NCBI RefSeq assembly: GCF_030052815.1
Contig: NC_079503.1
Span: forward strand, 44,248,735-44,312,734
Direction: 5' to 3'
Length of the DNA: 64,000 bases
Source of the DNA: Hevea brasiliensis
Taxonomy: Eukaryota > Streptophyta > Magnoliopsida > Malpighiales > Euphorbiaceae
Shown: positions 21,972 through 34,027 of the stretch, piece after piece
How the letters are laid out: each line of letters begins with the position of its first letter
Position numbering within the stretch: the first letter of the stretch is position 1
The notes under the pieces: generated by a model
The model's database searches: none
The model's input: the letters and a program-made list of their open reading frames with translations, nothing else
Told to the model about the DNA's origin: nothing
Made by a program: the position numbers and the translations under genes

Positions 21972-23075
21972 TCCTCCATATCCAAGATCAGAGGCAACAG
22001 TTTCAATAATTTTAAAAGCAAATAGATCAACAAGATGTAAGCGAGGAATTTGCTTTATTTGGGTTTGGATTTTCTGAACAAGGGAAGTGTGTTCCTGTGT
22101 CCAGGGCTTAGGATTCTTTTTGAATCTTTCATGAAGTGGTTGAAGCAATCTATTTATGTTTGGAAAGAAATCTAAGACAGTTTAAACACTATAGAAATCT
22201 TTGAAGTTGAGTTTTCTCAATAATTTTGTTAGGAAATTTATTAGTGAAAGTAAGTGATCTTTCTATTGGTGAGATTGTACCATTGGAGATGTAGTGTCCT
22301 AAGAACCTAATCCTAGTCTAGAAAAGACTAATTTTGGACTTAGAAACTACTAATCCATTTCTTTTGGCAGCAAGGATAAAAGTTCTTATATGCTTGAAAT
22401 GTTGCTCAATGGAAGACGAAAAGATTAAGACATCATCAATGTAAACAATGAAAAATGTAGAGTATGGATTAAAAATGTCATTCATGATGTGTTGAAATTT
22501 AGATGGGGCATTTTTCAAACCAAATGGCATGACATTCCATTCATATTGGCCAAACGGGACGGTGAAAGCAGTTTTGTAATGATCTTTGGGAGCTATCTGT
22601 ATTTGCCAAAAACCTGATTTCATATCAAACTTTGAAAAGATTTTTGCAGCAAAAAGTTTTTTAAGAAGATCTTTTGTTTGGAATTGGGTAATGAATCCAT
22701 TTCAAAGCTTTGTTAAGAGGCTTATAGTTAATAACAAGTCGAGGGACTCCTCTTTCAATTTCGGAAGATTTGTTAACATAAAAAGCAGCACAACTCCAGG
22801 GGGACCTAGAAGCAGAAATTAAATTTTTAGAAAGCAAATCTTTAATTTTGTTTCTACAGTGGTCTTCAAGTTCTTTATTCATTTGAATTGGTCAGGCTTT
22901 AGTAGGAATTTGAGATTCTTGAAAATCATTTTCATAGGGGAGATCAATAACATGTTTTCTTTCCTAAAAAGCATTCAGAATATCAGAACAAACAGTATTT
23001 TCTATTTATTGTTGAGGAAGAGAAATCCTTTTCTTTAAAATAGGATGTTGAAGTTGATTTTGAGTCCTTTGGATT
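21972..23075 (-). pseudogene. Pararetroviral reverse transcriptase-RNase H (proximal unit)
   Basis: Continuation of ORF1 on the minus strand. The frame 22623-22318 holds the reverse transcriptase core with MPFGLKNAPS and YIDD (22432-22443). The frame 22882-22661 holds the N-terminal palm (SPWSCAAFYVNK, then RLVINYKPLNKAL). This copy keeps the whole palm and is the best one here for comparing the domain. The RNase H start is near 22148-21977. Frames are separated by small indels. Confidence 0.85.
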
Positions 23076-23575
23076 GAAACAGTTTTTCTTTAGTTTTGAA
23101 GTTCTATTTCTTTTGACAAAATCAGACAGTTGAGTTGATTTTCATAAAGAGAGCAGGCTTTAATAATATGCAAGTTACGAGTTTGGGGTTTTTCAATAAA
23201 AGGGAAAACAATCTTCTTTTCTTTAAGTTTAGCAGAAATATGATCATAATTAATAGCATAAGGAGTAATAAGATTTAAGAATGGAGTGCCAAGTATGACC
23301 ATATGGTGAATATTATACACATGCAAAAATGAAGTTTTAATTTGCAAACTGTTGTTCAAAACGTGTGCATCAGTTTTTGAATCAATTTTGAGATAAGAGT
23401 TGTTAGTGGCCTTGAGCTTTTCAGTAGTTGCTTCTCGAAATCCTTTTGGAATTATTTCTTCCTTGATACAATTAAGGTCAGCACCTGTATCAAAGAGAGC
23501 AATACTATCCAATCGAAAATCATCAGAAATTTTTAAAGTTAATTTGACCAAATATTTTTGGGAAGTGACTTGTTT
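23076..23575 (-). pseudogene. Pararetroviral aspartic protease (proximal unit)
   Basis: A 153-codon open frame (23551-23090) with the active-site box ALFDTGADLNCI; DTGA codons are at 23480-23491. A hydrophobic strand and the flap-like VILGTPFLN follow. This is the usual retropepsin-type layout of pararetroviral polyproteins, acting as a dimer to cut ORF1 products. It is the only copy with a clearly intact active-site box in a long frame; the plus-strand copy has DIGA. Confidence 0.85.
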
Positions 23576-24324
23576 TAAAATTGAAAGAAAATTATCTAGA
23601 ACATCTTGTAGATTGGCTAATTGTGGTGTTTCAGTTTCAGGTTCTAGATCGTCTTCTTCTTCTTCAGAAAATTTCTTAAGAAGAAGTTGAATGACAACAG
23701 AGTCTTCCTTCTATTTGGTTTGGAGTTGCTTGAGTTCAAACTTAAAGGTTTTGATTTCAGTCTAGAGTTCTTGAATGGTGGAAGCAGAGGTTTTTGTTTT
23801 GGAAGTTTTGACCTTTTGTAAGATGGCTGTGAGGTCATATGGGTTACTGTCTTTAGATGGTACAGAGGTAGAAGGGGTTTCAGAAGATGATGCTTCAAAA
23901 GAGTGTTGAAGCTTAGTGAGATATTCTTTTTGTAGTTGAGGGTCTTAGATGTGTTGAATAACATCAAGCATAAACCTTTGATCTCTGGTAAACATATTTT
24001 GTTGCTTTTCGGATTCATTAGAAGTAGAAGAGTCAGAGAGAACTTCATCAAGCAGGAGGGCCTGATTATCTTCTGAAGAAATTGAAACAATTTCTTCAGA
24101 ATTAGAGGACTTAAGCAAAAGGGCTTCATGTTTATACAAAGTTTCTTCTTCAAGTTGGAGCTCATGGATTCTCCTGTTGAGCTTGCAATATCTTGCAATG
24201 TGACCTTTCTTGCCACATCTATAGCAAGTAACATCTTTTCTGGGAGTAGAGTTGGGATCATAAGGCTTTTGAGAAGGTTTTTGGTGCTTTCTATTGTAAG
24301 ACTTTCCTTTGGAAGGTCTGTCTT
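23576..24324 (-). pseudogene. Pararetroviral coat protein C-terminal part (proximal unit)
   Basis: Minus-strand, contains the CCHC knuckle at 24185-24226, an acidic Ser/Glu stretch and a Gln/Lys-rich region. Stops and frameshifts are present. It is interrupted at 24324 by a solo LTR with the target duplication GTCTT and continues at 27745. Confidence 0.85.
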
Positions 24325-27300
24325 TGTAACACCCCTATTGGCATAGCCTAGTATATTTTACTATTCCGGTGACCAGTGTCTGTCCGGACAAGTAAGAGAA
24401 GTAGAACCACGTATAAGACACCTAGTTAAGCCCTGAACGCAAATAATTAGTAATTGTCAATTAGTTAAGTATAAATAAGAAGAACAGAACATGAGAAGTT
24501 AAATGAGCCAAGAGTCACAGCGATGGGTGACCTTCTCGGGAAGGACTACTAGGTCGATTTAAATTTAAATTTCGAACCGTAAAATGTGACGCTGCGGTCC
24601 TTAGGACTATTGCAAACACAGTGGAAAAGAGAAAATTACGAAAAAGAATTATTAAGCAGGTCAAATAATTAGGTTAGGGATCCGGAAGAAATATTGAATT
24701 ATTTGCAAATTAGATTGAACCGACGAGGGGCAATTTAGTTAATTAACCCCTAGAGCTGACTCCTGACCTGACTGTCAAATAAAATCGGAGAAAAAAAAAA
24801 TTTCAGAATCGGGAATTAAATTAAATAACTAATGAAAAAATAAATAGAAAAAAAAAAAAAGAAAAAGTAAAAAAGTTATTACATCATGCATGATGTAATA
24901 AACTTAATCATTAAATATTAAAAAAATTATGGGATAATTATGCAGTAATTAAGTTAAAAATTTATAAAGGAAAAAAAAAAAGAGTTGTCTTCCTTCATTG
25001 CCGTCTCCCATCTCTCTCTTCTCTCCCTCTCAAAATCCTCCATGAAAGCTCATTTTTGAGCTTGAAGAAACAAAAAATTAGCCATAGAAATTGCAAGCTC
25101 CTTAGATTAAACCTTGTTTGAGTAACTAGAAAAGAAGATTGATCAAGAAAGTTTGGAAGAAGAGTGGAAGATTTGAAGATTTGAAATTGAAAGTGAGGTT
25201 AGTAATCTAAACTTTGTATTTTTAGTTGAATTATTGTGTTTATAGTTGAATAAACCTAGAAATATATTTAAAATGAAAAGAAAACATCTTTAGAGGACTA
25301 TGTGTGATTTCGGCCAGCCATAGATTTACGAGAATATGATGTGTTTTGATTGAATTAAAAGTGTATATGAGCTTCAATGAGTTGAGAAAGTATGTTTATA
25401 TGTGTTGAATTAATAAAATGTAACAAATATGTGAATTAGGGTTTGGACCTAGGGTTTTAGAGGAAAAAAATTGGAGAATTGGTCAAATGGTGTGTTTGAC
25501 CTTGTTTGAGCTGAAAAATGGTCATTTGTGACCAATTGAGGTGTGTTGGAAGTGTTAGAATTAGGTTTAAATTCGGATTGCTTAGGGACATGCTATAGGT
25601 AGCAGGACTAAGGTCCTTTTCAGGGACCAAAACTAAAAATTTACCAACCCAATTGGTGTGAGACTAATTGGGAATGAAACTAGACACAAAATGACACATT
25701 TTTCATTTAGGAATCATGCCCAAAAAGTGACCATAGCATAGTGAACAAATTGACCAAATCCGGAAATGGGTGTTTTGACTTGTACAAAATGACCAAATGA
25801 ACAGTGTTTGTTCATTTGGCCATAACTTGGGTTACGCAGGTCCAAATGACCTGAAATTTTACTAGTAAAAAGCTGAGATATAGACCTACAACTTTCATGA
25901 AGAATATAAACCCAAATTATGCCCTTAACCAAGTTATTTAGCCACCCAACATTAGTGACCTAAAACTGCCAGAACCAGTTTTGGTGCCTAGAAAATCTGG
26001 GTTAGGCCATTCCGGCCAGCTATGTTCAAATGGCTATAACTTGAGCTACAAAACTCCAAATGGAGTGATTCAAAAAGAGAAATAAATTTAAGACAATAAG
26101 GAACAACTCCTTTGAAGAAAACTTAGCCAAATTCTAACAGCAACATAACCAATGGAACAGTGCAAAATAGGTCACCAAAACTGAAAATTTAAAAGTTTGC
26201 CTAAAAGACTTAAGTTTTGAGAAAATGACCAAAACTAACAAGTTAGGTAATCAAAATGTGGTATATGGGTATAATTGGATTTCCCATACCTATTAAGCAT
26301 AAGAAAGTCAATATTTTGACTTAAATAGTACCATGAATAGTAACCTCAACATGAAACACTATAAATTTCGTGTTTCAGCTGAAAAAGACCTAAAAAAGGA
26401 TAGGGCAAACTGAGTCAAGGCCTAAAGGTGACTCACATCCGGTTTGTGCACAACAAACTTAAAATTCTTTATTTTTACTTGACGATTCTTGAAATAAATA
26501 TTGTGAATAATTTTGATTATTATGGCTTTGAAAATATTATTTGAAAAATAGTGTGTTGCCTACTTTGTAAATAAAAAGTTTGAAATAAAATATGATTTGT
26601 GAATTGTATGAAATATTTGAATAACTTGATTTAAATTGTTTTTTTATTCATACTTGGTATGACAATATTAATATGTTCCTCCTCCACTTGTGGGGTTGAG
26701 TTTGATATTTGATCACTTTCCTCCCTCTCTGGCTTCCCAGTCTGAGGGGTAAGTTTGGATGAGTACTCATTAGCTAGCTAGCCACCTCTCTCATTGATTT
26801 CGATTAGTGGGGTGAGTTTGCCTTGTCGTGGTGTACAACATGGCATATTTGGAAATTTTGTGCCATGGCCTAAGTTGTGTTATTGATTGGCAACACTATG
26901 ATTATTAAATTGTTTAATCAAATTTGTGTTATATTAAGCTTTGAAAATTATAATTTACTATCAATGTGATTTGAAAAATTGTGAAATGTGATTGTAAGAT
27001 TTTTGAATTATGAATTGTTTATAAATGTTTTATATTATGTATTTTGTATTTTATTGTGCACCACTGAGTATTTTTATACTCAGCGATAGCTTTCTTTGCT
27101 GTCACTGATAGAGATAAGGAAAAAGCAGTAGAGTGAGCTACCGATTGTTGGAACTTTACTGATCTTTTTGTACGGGTATTTATTTATACCCTTGTAGTTA
27201 TTTGATATAAATATTTTAATGTCATATGTATTAACGTAAAGTTGAGCAGTTGTGCAGTAAATTGTAATATTGTTATTTTGAATTTTCTTTTTATAAATTA

Positions 27301-27744
27301 AGATCTGTATTTGTAAATTAAGTATTATATGCAATGTGAATGAATTTGTGAAGTATTTTGAGATGACAAATTTTTGGTTGAGTTGTGGAATTAAATTAAA
27401 TTGTGTTGACTTGAGTTGATTTGGGTTGGGAGTTATGAAAATAATTATTGAAAGTGTTTTTACAGGTTTTTGAAGAACTATTTTCTCAAAATACAGACGG
27501 CACTCTGCCAAAATTTTTCTAAAATTTGCAGATAAATAAAAATGGACAAAAATTTTTACTAGTTTTGAAACTTCAATTAAATGTTTTTAATTCCTACTAA
27601 AATGCTCACAACTTCCAAAATGTAAGAAAATGATTTTAAAATCCCTTGTAGGGTACTTAATGAGTTATCGGTAGGTGAAGTTCGATAGTTCATTAGGTAT
27701 TCTATGGGATCATGTTATGCCTTACAGAGGGGTAAGGTATGACA
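24325..27744 (+). mobile_element. Solo LTR, subfamily A, in the viral coat protein gene
   Basis: 3420 bp from TGTAACACCCC to GTATGACA. Target-site duplication GTCTT at 24320-24324 and 27745-27749. Marks: GTTAGT 25198-25203, TTTCAG ending 26378, donor GTTTGT 26442; the next acceptor is lost (GTCACTG near 27102). Hairpin CTGAGTAT/ATACTCAG at 27064-27083. Terminal stem arms 27648-27670 and 27683-27705. No internal region. Confidence 0.95.
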
Positions 27745-29836
27745 GTCTTGGTAGTAAGTGGTTTTGTGTTTGGAAAAGTGTTTTTTTGTGCTTGTGGTGT
27801 CTTCTGGTTTGACAATCTATGCATGGTTTGAAAGTTGAAGAGGAAGATGGCTTTTGGTAGGAAATATCGAATTGTTGGCAGAAGGTTCCAAGTTCTTTTT
27901 TAGTTTTATGGAGTTCCCATTTTAGTTGTTTCTGTAGCTTAAGATCTTGGAAAATCATCAAGCCTTCTTTCTGGATGAAGCTGATGAGTTCTCCATAAGT
28001 GAGCTGATCATAAGGAATTTTTTCGTTGTTCTGCTCTTTGATCTTATTTCGAACCTTTTCACTAAGGAGAGGGGGGAGGCTAACAAGGAATTTCTCCTTC
28101 TAAAATGGTAGATTAGAGTCTTCTCGAAGCATAACTCTGGTAAGGAAAGTATCCTTATACCATTTGATGTCACTAAGCTTTTTACACCGAAGATTTGAAA
28201 GAAGCTCGGCATTCTTGTCTTTGAGATGCAAAGGATCTCCGACAAAGTGAAGTGTCAAAGCTAAGATGAGGGTGGCAACAACATTTTGAATAGGTCTGCC
28301 ATTTTCATCAAGTATTGGATCTTAATCTTCATCGAGTTCAATAGACTTTAGAATCTCAAGTTTCTGTTAGGGAGTGAGATAATAATCCCACCATCCTTTT
28401 AGTTGACCTGAGAATCCTGCTATGAGAAGTTCTGCAATAGCCTGATCAGTGGTGCCTGTTTGGGTTCGATAGGCATTTGCGGTAATTGTCATTTGTTGGA
28501 AAATGTTGAGAACTTTGTATTCTGACATTCCATCTATGTTCCATTCATAGACAGAAGAAGCATTGTAGAGGCTTTGGGAGAGGGCACTCGGCTTATCTTC
28601 CAGATTGATATCTGGAGTAGTGGCTCATGGATAATAAAGCTGTTGAGGATTCTGCCAATGAACTTTATATATTCTTGGAAGAGCTTCTTCTTGGAAGGCA
28701 TTCTCATCATCAGAGGGTTGTTCCATTACATTGACAGAGGCTTTAGGAGTGTCTAGAATGATGACATTGGACTTTGAAAAAGTTGATGGAAGTTGGTTCA
28801 GGCGATCCTAAATAGCTTGAAGAAATTCTTCTTTGCTCTTTTGTTAAAGGCTAGCCAGAGAGCTTTTTGAAACTTCAAAAGGCTTAAAGGCTGGAGCTTT
28901 CATCTTTGTTTCTGTGGAGGAGATGATGGTAGTTGGGCACTGAATATGCTTTTGGAGATCATTTAACTATTTTCCAATAGTATGAAGATGACTATTGGTC
29001 CAGTTGCTCTGCTAGATGATATTTTCAAGATCTCTCTCAGTGTTTTTCTCACTCTTAAGTTTGAAAGGGGAAGCTGTAAGGGTGGTTTTGAAGTGTTTGA
29101 TTTGAAGTTCTCAGAGAGGTGGATGGACAGATTGAATCCATTCACCTTTTGATGTTTGCAAGGAAATTGTTTCAGAAAGTGGGTTTAAGGTTTTAGAAGC
29201 AAAAGGATATTCCAGATGATTTTCAGAAGAATAATTTTCAAACCAATCAAAGAAGAAAATATGTGTTTGATGCTCATGAAGGAATGTATAAAATCTCTCT
29301 CGGATCTCCTGCCTTTGATCCATAAAGTTTTGGAAAAACCAAAGTTTTTTCTCATGATTATGAGGGGCATAAAAATCTTTTTGAAGATAAGCTTTGTTAA
29401 TCTAAAAATCTTTTTGAAGAACATTCAATTCAAATTCTATATTCTCAGTCATAGAAGAGAAGGTTGGAGATGTAGGTCTGGGTTATTCTTCAGGAGTGGA
29501 ACAGACAGGTCGTGGTGTGGTAGTTGAAAAGTCTACAATTTGCATTGAAGTTGTTCTTGGTATGTCAGAAGTTCAGTGTCTAGGTAGATCTGGGATTCGG
29601 TGTCTAGGTAGATCTGGGATTCGAGTAAAGTGTTCTGTAGTTGTTGGATAATTAATTACAGAGGGTGTTCTGGCTAGAGGTAGATCAATGACAGTAGGTA
29701 GTTGTGAGACTCTTCCTAGGTCTATAGTTCCAGAGGAAGAGGTAGCATCAAAAGATCTTCTGGAAGTTGGGGGTTTTCTAGCAAAAGAGAGTTTTACTTT
29801 TCCGTCAGGGAACTGGGCGATTTCTTTAAGCTGGGT
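27745..29836 (-). pseudogene. Pararetroviral linker and coat protein core (proximal unit)
   Basis: Reading from 29836 leftward: a Ser/Thr/Pro-rich linker after the movement protein, an aromatic-rich domain (FFDWFENYSSENHLEYPF near 29200), a polar segment, then the coat core with QAIAELLIAGFSG, WWDYYLTP, a KDTFLTRVMLRE stretch (about 28110-28170) and LPPLLSEKVRNKIKEQ (about 28010-28070), ending in the region before the zinc knuckle. Many TAG/TAA stops are present. The gene continues across the GTCTT-flanked LTR (24325-27744) and across element B to the movement protein at 52715. Confidence 0.8.
29576..29623. repeat. 24-bp tandem duplication in the viral linker
   Basis: The unit starting GTGTCTAGGTAGATCTGGGA occurs at 29576-29599 and again at 29600-29623, without change. 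The other viral copies have one unit, so the duplication is private to this copy. Confidence 0.9.
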
Positions 29837-32800
29837 TGTAACACCCCTATGTTCGGTAGTGCGTTCTACTGTTTCGATGACCAGTATCGGTCTAGACAGC
29901 TAGGATGCCTATAACTACATTTAAATATTAGTGAGGAGACATAAAATAATGAAATACAAGAAAGGAAAATACAAGAAAACTAAAGGAAAAATAATAGCAA
30001 TGAAATGAAACTAAGTTAAACAAGCAAGCACTGCAGCGATGGGTAATCGCACGGGGAAGTTACGGCGTAGGCAATAGCCGACCCCAGGACTACAGGGAAC
30101 TCTCGGAATTTAGTTTAGAGATATAATTAAAGACTTATTAAAATATAAATGTTATTAGAAAAATCAAAGAAAAATTAATTAATTAGTACAAGGAAAAATA
30201 AGAAATCGAGAAAATGACAAAACTCGGTGTTACCGAAAAATCGAGAATACAACCCGAATAGGGGTATTGTGGTCAATTGACACCTAGAGTTGGTTTTTGA
30301 CCTAAATATCCATTAAAAATAAATGATATTAAAGTTTGAAAATGCCATGAAAAATGAAATTTTATGTGTTGTATAAATAAGGAAAAATATGGGGTATAAT
30401 GTTGAATTAATGAAAGCTTAACATTAACTTAAATTTTCTAATAACTTAATGGACCACTATGGAGTATCTAAAACATTAAAAAAACCAAAATTGTCCCACT
30501 AACATTCTGCAACACAATTCTTCCTCAAGTCCTCTCCTTGCCGAATTGAAAATCCCTTCCAAACCACCATTGTCGTCCCATGGTGAGCTCCATGCATCCA
30601 TGACCGAAGCTCCCAATGGTTAAGCTCCCTTCATTAAACTTGACCAGCACACCTTGGGCAGCACATAGGGAACAAGAAAGAAGGAATTTGGTGGAGTTTT
30701 GAGGAAGTCCATAAGAGGTAAGTGGCCATTCTTCATCCTTTCCTTGTTAAACTTTGAGTTGAGGTTGGGGTTGTTTGATTTATGGAAGAAGTTTTGAGTT
30801 TTGATGAATTAAGGTGCTGCTCCATTTCAGCAGCCATGAAACTTCATCATGTACAGCTTATTTTTTATGGAAATGGTAGTTTGGGATGTTAAATTAACTG
30901 ATTATATGTATTGAAGTTGATTCCCATGTATAAAGTTTGAATGGTGAGCTTGAAAAGTAAAAGTGGAAGTTGATATCTAGGGATGTTACTTTTGCAGCCT
31001 CATAATAGAAATTGATAATGTTCAAATTCATGAAATGTTGTTGAAGTATTGTACAAAAAAATGGCAGCCTATGTGTGTGGAATAGTAGTGATAGGTATGT
31101 AATTTGATGATGGAAGTATGTGTGATAATTAGAAGTATTTATGTGTATATATTGTTGGGCTTGAACTTTGTGAATTGTGACTGCATTTGGTGTATTTTGA
31201 AGTTGTTATATTCTGTCCAAGTTGACCTATTATGTAAAGAATTGAATGGTTATAGTTAGTGTCAAATGCAGAATGGTATGGAGAAGTGAGGAGATAGTTG
31301 GTGAATGTGTGTTGATTTGGTGTTTAAGAGGCATGTAGAGGGCAGTGTGCAAATGGGCCTATAACCCTAAGTGTGTGGCTCCAATTGGTGTGAGGCCAAT
31401 TGGAGGTGAAACTAGGCACAAAATGTGCCAACATTCATGAAGAAAGTCTACCTAAATTCTATCCAAAAAGTGACTTGAGAAATGACCAAATCCAGATTAG
31501 TGACTTGAAAACCTGAAAATTTACCATTTGGGCAACAGTTAGTATTTTGGCCATAACTCACTCAAAACAGGTCCAAATGACCTGAAATTTTACCAAGAAT
31601 AGATTAGACATAGAGCTACAATTCTTATGAAGACACCAAAGCCCATAAATAGCCAGAACCAAGTCAAATAGCTTACAAAATTTCGGGTACCAAAACTGCC
31701 AGAACTAAAAGTGACCTAAAATTAACCAAATTTTGCACTAAAGGTGTAATCTGTCCAGCTTTAGTAAATTGAGCATATCTTGGTCTATACAACTCAGAAT
31801 GACCTGAAATTTTTCCCAGAGTGCAATAAGACATAGAGCTACAATTTTGCTTCTTTGACCAGAAGCTAAAAATCAAGAGAAATAGGACTTTAAGCTAGAC
31901 CAATCTAGCACACAAAAATTGAGAATTTAACAATTACATAAAATGATGCTTGAAGTAATTTGGCAATGAATGCCAACTTGTGAAAAGGGTAAATTGCATT
32001 ATATTGACAGCATATTGAATTGTAATTTTTGATATATTGATAACATTAAACCTAATTCACCTAGAGTACATCAAAGGTCAACATTATAAGTTAACTAAGG
32101 AAAACAATAGAATTAAATAAATTAATTATTGAACTTTATTGTCAGAGACAGTTTAAATGAGTACTGAAACATTTTAAATTGTGTGTTTCAGTTAGCAAAG
32201 ACTTAGGGAAGGGGAAGGAAACACTGAGTCAGGGCCAAGAGGTTACACTTCAGAGGTTTGTGCACAACAGTTATTTCTTTTGAATTTTTCAAATGAAATA
32301 AATTATGACAATTTGTATGTTATTATTTTAAATTGTGGAAAATTGTTTGAATGGAAATTTGATGGATACTTATTGCTTGAAAAATATTGCAAATGGTTTG
32401 AAACCACAGCTATCATGTATATTTGATTGAATTCCTCGCTAGCTTATCTAGTGGGACGAATTGGCTTTGAATTCCCTCTCTGACTAAAGTGTTAAGGTGT
32501 GTGTCAGTTGAGGATGAATAGAATGAGAACTCATATTATTGCTAGCTAGTTATGTTATTCCTCACTAGGCATCGGCTTTTGGGACGAATTGGACTATGGA
32601 ATCATGATTAAACTGTGTGTGTGATTTATTGATATTTATTGTGATATTGTGAAATGGAGTTTAAATTCTTTATGACATTCTTTGTCTTTTGAGTTTAACT
32701 ATAATTTTAAGTATCCACAGTTTATATGATTTATGGTTTATGGTTTTAAATTGTATTTTCTTAATGTTGTGCACCACTGAGACATTGGCTCAGCGATAGC

Positions 32801-33408
32801 TTTTTCATTGCTGTCGCAGGTAGACAGATGGATAGAGCAGCAGAGTAGGCTGTTTATGCTACATTTTGAGATTTTGCTGGGTATATTGAGTATACCATAT
32901 TTTATAGTTTTTGTTGTAATGTATGTGTACTTTATGTATATATTGTACTTCTTCTTGAGCAGTTTTAAACTGAAATTATAAATTATTTTGGCTTATAAAA
33001 ATATTATGACATATTTCTCTTATCTCAACTTTTAGAAACACTAGAAAATTGATGTTTAATTGAGTTGAGAAATTTATTGTGTTGAATTATTATTGGAGTT
33101 TGGGATTGAAGAAATATAAATTGGAAGTGCTTTTTACAGGTTTTTGAAGAACTGTTTTATTCAAAATATAGATGGCACTCTACCAAAATTTTTATAGAAA
33201 TTACTGATACTCAGATTTGTTATTTGGTTTCACTTCAGTTAAAAATATTTTAACACCTGTCAAAAGTGTTCACCACTGTAAAAAGAAATAAGAAAAGGCT
33301 TAAAATCCCTTGTAGTGTATTTAACAAGTTATCAGTAGACGAAGTTTGGTAATTCATTAGGTATACTACGGGATCATGTTATGCCTTATGGAGGAGTAGG
33401 GTGTGACA
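29837..33408 (+). repeat. 5' LTR of element B
   Basis: 3572 bp, TGTAACACCCC to GTGTGACA. TATAAATA at 30372-30379, about 535 bp in, is a promoter candidate shared with the other B-type LTRs. Donor-like GTAAGT 30718-30723 (AAGAGGTAAGTGG), acceptor TTTCAG ending 32191 with ACTGAAAC upstream as possible branch site, donor AGGTTTGT at 32256, acceptor GTCGCAG ending 32819. Hairpin 32777-32793. Terminal stem 33312-33334 with 33347-33369. Confidence 0.95.
30372..30379 (+). promoter_or_regulatory. TATA box candidate of B-type LTR
   Basis: TATAAATA, 535 bp into the LTR. The same octamer lies at 49681-49688 (529 bp in) and 56088-56095 (536 bp in). The constant offset supports a real promoter, which would give an R-U5 leader of about 3 kb if unspliced. 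Confidence 0.55.
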
Positions 33409-33416
33409 CGTTTTAG

Positions 33417-33429
33417 TGGTATCGGAGCT
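33417..33429 (+). other. Primer-binding site of element B
   Basis: TGGTATCGGAGCT, 8 bases after the LTR end; it matches the tRNA-Met type site of A and C except for the A-to-G change at the eighth base. Confidence 0.85.
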
Positions 33430-33589
33430 AGTTTTTAAATTCTATTTTGACTTGTAATCTGAATATTCTTTCTTCATAGTACAACTGCTCAATGTCATTG
33501 TTTAATAGATACAGTACATTACATTATAAATATGCACTAACAGGAGGAAATCTCCTTGTGTTATTTGTTCAGGAGGTCTAAGATCCTCA

Positions 33590-34027
33590 AATTGACTATA
33601 GAAGAAGGGGATCATTCAGTCGATCAATCAATAGAGGCTGAGGCACAAGAGGATGCCCCAAACCTACACAATGTGAGTGGATCAGCTCACCAACCCCCTC
33701 AGTACCACAGTTTCCTGCTCAATTTGGTCAGCAGATGGCTGCAATATTCTAACAGATGGCTGCAATATTCTAACAGATGGCTGGTAACATGCCTACTCAA
33801 GCCCCACTGCAGACACCAGTGGTACAACCACAGTCTTCAGCTAGGCAGTATGACAAGCTTGATTAAATATGGAGCCACTAAGTTTAAGGGATAGTAGATC
33901 CTCTAGAGGCAAAACAATGATTAGAGAGAATGGATAGGGTATTCAAGAAACTACATTATACAGAGGAGCTCAAATTTAAGTATTCAGTGTCACTACTATA
34001 GGGAGATGCATATGACTGGTGGAAAAC
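33590..34027 (+). pseudogene. gag: gag pseudogene of element B, 5' part
   Basis: Frame from about 33590 reads EEGDHSVDQSIEAEAQED, matching element A gag, then shifts near 33700. A 21-bp tandem duplication (33733-33775, TGGCTGCAATATTCTAACAGA-like units) and small indels follow; KYGATKFKG and the gag core continue to 34027. There element C is inserted with the target AAAAC. The gene resumes at 44997. Confidence 0.8.
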
